Shown in pieces: positions 60,524-64,000 of a DNA stretch of 64,000 nucleotides; positions within the stretch are counted from its first letter, which is position 1; each line of letters begins with the position of its first letter. Where the stretch lies: contig JBBPSI010000077.1 of NCBI GenBank assembly GCA_038093515.1, forward strand, positions 1 through 64,000. Direction: 5' to 3'. Source of the stretch: Butyriboletus loyo (taxonomy: Eukaryota > Basidiomycota > Agaricomycetes > Boletales > Boletaceae). A program made the translations under genes and the position numbers. Under the pieces are notes generated by a model. The model had not been told where the DNA came from. It worked only from the letters and a program-made list of their open reading frames with translations, and ran no database searches.

Positions 60524-61321
60524 ATGTTCACCACACTCTCTTCCGTCACTCTCTTGATCACTCTCATCAGCACCGTTTTCGCACAGTCCGGTTTCTCCAT
60601 CGACACCCCCACCTTTGTCCAGGTCGGTCCCCCTCCCTTCCTCGCAGTTCCCTTTCCAATCTTGTTCCCAGTGCCAATCAACTCAAATCACTTGGACCGA
60701 TACCGGAAATACCCCTTATGACCTCCTCGTTGTCTCTGCCCAGGATGTGTGCGGCGAAGCCCTGTGAGTCCTTCTCTGCACCTTCTCCGATCCACCATTC
60801 ATCCACCACAGCGAGGACCTTGGCAACCAGACTTCCACCGATACGATCTGGACCGTCAACCTCGCTGCCGGTACTCAGGCCGTCCTCTCTCTTCAGGATT
60901 CAGTTGGAAACGAAGCCTGGAGCGGAACTGTACGTTTTTTCCCAAACTGGGCTTTTCCTGTCTAACTATTCCCATGGCGGACAATAGATCACCGTCGGTG
61001 ACAGCAACGATACCTCTTGCTTGACTAGCATTCCCTCTTCCGCCGCTCCCTCTGCATCCACTCCGGCCGTCTCCGGGACACTGTATGTCTTACCGCTGTG
61101 ACTTCTTTCATGCCTGATTTCTAATTCTTCCAAGTCCTACTCTTCATCCTTCCGGAGGCTCCCCAACTACTGGTTCTTCATCTCCGACATCCTCGGTCTT
61201 CGCCCCAGCCGGTGCAGCCAATGGTGGCATAACCCCCACCTCTGGCGCCCTTTCAACGCGCCCCCTCGGCGCTGTCACCCTTTTCACCGCTGTTCTCGCC
61301 GCCGTCGCGTTTGCTCTCTAA
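60524..61321 (+). CDS. Secreted Ser/Thr-rich GPI-anchored protein
   Basis: 197 residues with four introns. A clear signal peptide SVTLLITLISTVFAQ is followed by a beta-rich domain (FVQCQSITWTDTGNTPYDL, LSLQDSVGNEAWSGTITVGD) of the Ig-like Kre9/Knh1-type fold common in fungal wall proteins. Next comes a Ser/Thr/Pro/Gly stalk (SSSGGSPTTGSSSPTSS) for O-glycosylation. The C-terminus has a small-residue omega region GAANGG and a hydrophobic tail LGAVTLFTAVLAAVAFAL, as in GPI precursors. It should sit at the outer membrane surface or cell wall. Expression in wall-building tissue is likely but not shown by the sequence. Confidence 0.88.
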
Positions 61322-61949
61322 GCGAACGAAGATACCATGCTTTATACTTATCAGCTCAAGATGACGATACCCAGCACCTCAAAGTGCTACTATCCTGGCG
61401 ATAGTGTACTATCTTCGATCGTTGGAGCTGGCCAAGATTCTCCCTGGTTTTTATTCTTCCATGCACTCGCCTTTGTGCATGATTTATCAAGGTTGTGCAC
61501 GATCACTTCAGGCCAGACCTGGAATAGCTGGCGTTGTTTTACTATAGGGTTTGCGGACCGGAATTCACTTCCACTGGTATGGGCTGGTTGCATGAGCTTT
61601 GCAATGTGTACTCGAGATTTCCCTGGGCCGGTAATTTTGGTAGCTCATCGTGCAAGCTCGATCCTTTGTAATACTTTAGATGAATCAACCCCTTTGACTA
61701 TCTACCGTTGACATTCAAGGTCAATCGACTGTCGAGTGGTGAGTATCATCGTCTCACTTTGTTGCCTTGGTGCGTTCCTTTTAAATTTGCTCTACCGTCG
61801 CCGTCATAAATCGTTTCTACTGGATGGTGCACAGCTGTTGTATGATTCTTGTCAGATAATATTTATTCTGCCACAGACTCATCAAGGTAGCTCATGGAGT
61901 AAAGGACTTGCACGATGTCGAGAAGCATGACCTCCCGAGCCAGTGCTCC
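61322..61949. other. Intergenic before the P450 relic
   Basis: About 630 bp with only short frames; no motif or repeat recognised. Confidence 0.4.
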
Positions 61950-63855
61950 CACAACCTTGACGCCGATGCCCGCCTCAGGCGGCTCCCCCTGTGCAAGTCC
62001 ATCGTGGGTCACCTTTTTCGATGGAGACTCTCAATTCCCGTTTTCTCACTTACACAGAGTGGGGGTCGTGTGGTCATTCACGATTTCTGCTTCCACCCAT
62101 TTACCCGCCGAAGGAGTGATGTCCTTTGATTCATCCAGGCGATATCATAACAATGTCTTTTTTGCGACGTGGTCGATCGATGCAAGATGCGGCCATACGC
62201 AACTCCGAGACAGATTGCCACGCAAGGACTGCTCGAGTATCTAGTATTCGAATTCTAGGGGTATCGACATGTCCAGCATGGAGCTATGGAGTCGTAAGTA
62301 GCCCATTCCTTTCCCCTCCGCTCGCAAGGTTCATTTCGCTGCCCACAGGTACGGTTGGAATCGGGATACAAGTCACATCGAGGCAAAGAGAAACGTGGCG
62401 AGAGACACAGAATCCGAGTATGTACCATCAAATTTTGCTTCCGGTCAGAAGTGGCTTTCGTGAGCCAACCAGCCCCCGTATCCAAACGATCAAAAGGATT
62501 TCATCGTTTATGTCTCACATCGAATTGTGCATTATTATCATAGTCCGGTATGTCGGTTCACGGTCGAATCGTTTGCAAAACCTACTCGTTCGTCCCAATG
62601 CAAGTGTGCAGTATTTGCGGCATGTCTTTCGTGTACCGTTACGAAATGAACGGCCATGATGACAAGACCATTGCCGTGATCGAGAATGGCATCGAGTACT
62701 TGCAGTCTAGTCTCAACGTGTTGTTCTCGTGAAAGGCGTTCTTTTACGACTTTTCATGGGGTAAGTCGACCCTCTTTCGATTACCTGTGTCATCGTTCAG
62801 TTCGGACTTTTGCGGTGTCGTATCTGTCAGATTGGCTGCCAGGGGAACAAGATCTCGATCGTTTGAGCTCGTCATACAGTTCCACTCACGATAGTCGGGT
62901 CTCGCGGCCAAGCGTCGAGGAAGAACAGTCATGATCAGCAAACAATTCAGTGGATCTGAGAGTGGGTGGAAGCAGAAGAGTTGCCACAGAGTGAGCGTCG
63001 AAACGGTCAAGGTATCCCGCCGACACTCCGAGGCTGCACTGGTAAATGTTCCTACCTTCACAATGTTCCTCAGGTACGACATGATGTCCAAGAGTTCTTC
63101 GCGTCCACCCTCCTGTTTCTCTTTACTCCCTGGAAACGTCGAAAGGTCGGAGCGGCAAAGAGAGCCAACCCAACAGACGGCTTCCTCAATATGCGCATAT
63201 CGATGAGTCGAGTTCAAGTAAAGGTTGTGCCTCGTGTTCATCACGGAGATTTTCGGCTGGTGACCCCTACCGTGCTTGATGCAAAGTCCCCCACTTACTG
63301 TTTCTTCTCATGGCTACGGCCCTGTTATACCGCCACATTCAGGATCAAGCCTTGTGCGAAATCGCAACCGTCGTTGGCCATACCGCATTGGGTTCTCCTT
63401 GCCTTGGGTCGATCTGAAGTAGCCGTAAGGGAAGCGTTCAGATGGCGGGGGACTTTCCTCTTGGGTACGTGCGTGCATCCAAGTGATATGGCGATATTGG
63501 TGTTTACGATGATTCGTCGGCGGCCTTTGCTTGTGCATCATCATGAGCTACTTCGTTCCCAAGGGTATGAGTAAACCTCGCCGGCAATACGACCCATGAT
63601 GTGGGACCGTCTAGTAAGGCGTACATACCCTTTCCCACTCGCATCCTTTTGCAGGGCGATTGCTCGGGACGAGATGCATTATCCGGAAGCATCCGGATTT
63701 CGAGCAGAGCGTTTCCTCGGTAGTTTAAACGAGAACGAGGCAGGTTCGTGGCTGGGTTTCATTCTCTCGACAGTCTTTTTTCCCGGGCAGGTATGTCGCA
63801 GACGCCTCCGTCTTGGTGACGATTGCGTCTCTACTTGCCATGTTTCGCATTGAGA
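61950..63855 (+). pseudogene. Decayed cytochrome P450
   Basis: Pieces of a microsomal P450 occur in order but in shifting frames. RLPLCKSIVGHLF lies near 61980 (N-terminal Pro-rich hinge), LQNLLVRP near 62570, MSFVYRYEMNGHDDK near 62622, YLSDWLPG near 62822, and ALCEIATVVG near 63345. VREAFRWR (K-helix ExxR) is near 63425, AIARDEMHYPEASGFRAERF at 63656-63715, and PGRYVADASVLVTIASLLAM from 63783. Stops and frameshifts separate them, for example a TGA upstream of the K-helix. The codon where the heme-binding Cys should be (63780-63782) reads TTC, Phe. The gene cannot make a working enzyme. Some apparent breaks may be introns, but the missing Cys and frame loss around it are not explained by splicing. 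Confidence 0.82.
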
Positions 63856-63913
63856 GAGAGAGAGAGGAAGAACGTGGTCGAGAGGCGAGATCCTCGCCTA
63901 CTGCTATACTCAC

Positions 63914-63985
63914 GGGCCCATCGGTCCGAACAGCCAGCTCCGCGTAGGCTGCTTCAAAACACTCGAACCTGAAAGGATGATCAGA
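63914..63985 (-). CDS. Possible exon of a gene running off the right edge
   Basis: On the minus strand an acceptor CTTTCAG is followed by a short open stretch reading FECFEAAYAELAVRTDGP and then a good donor gtgagt. This could be one internal exon. With no further context the product cannot be named. Confidence 0.25.
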
Positions 63986-64000
63986 TCTTTCTTACGGCCT

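Overview
The window looks like nuclear DNA of a mushroom-forming basidiomycete (Agaricomycetes). Genes are closely packed on both strands and cut by many introns of about 45-65 nt with GT-AG ends. The protein families (fungal trehalase with a calcium site, ATG15, agaric-type F-box, HSPA12-like Hsp70, Ser/Thr-rich GPI proteins) fit that group. I saw no tRNA, rRNA, CRISPR array or bacterial-type operon. Gene models were joined by hand from splice signals and conserved motifs, so exon edges are inferences.

Layout. 1-10.0 kb: a large, nearly identical inverted repeat. Each arm carries the same multi-intron P-loop ATPase gene (Crinkler-like, inferred). The 3.1-kb spacer holds an intron-free membrane-protein gene, and a 5' fragment of a third, diverged copy lies just outside the right arm. 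10.7-21.3 kb: housekeeping genes for a DHHC palmitoyltransferase, neutral trehalase, autophagy lipase ATG15, the RFC subunit CTF8 and an F-box protein. 21.8-28.2 kb: two uncharacterised low-complexity proteins on the minus strand, separated by about 4 kb without a recognisable gene. 28.4-32.4 kb: a FRA10AC1 homologue and an I-BAR/IVY1-like protein. 32.8-37.4 kb: an Hsp70-like ATPase with a very long disordered tail. 37.6-44.9 kb: a coiled-coil protein, the nucleolar MIF4G/MA3 protein SGD1/NOM1, the eEF1A methyltransferase EFM4 and the mitochondrial import J-protein PAM18. 45.3-51.7 kb: two tandem UPF1-like SF1 helicases; the 3' four fifths of the second is almost free of CpG. 52.8-61.3 kb: an uncharacterised protein, a small mitochondrial-type protein, a TPR protein, a peroxisomal citrate synthase ending in SKL and a GPI-anchored secreted protein. 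62-63.9 kb: a decayed cytochrome P450.

Most genes have unrelated roles (trehalose breakdown, autophagy, chromosome cohesion, ribosome biogenesis, mitochondrial import, glyoxylate-linked carbon metabolism). They share position rather than a pathway. The striking features are structural: the duplicated palindromic ATPase, three very small exons (1, 9 and 14 nt) that must be included to keep reading frames or signature residues, the Hsp70 tail and the CpG-free helicase segment.
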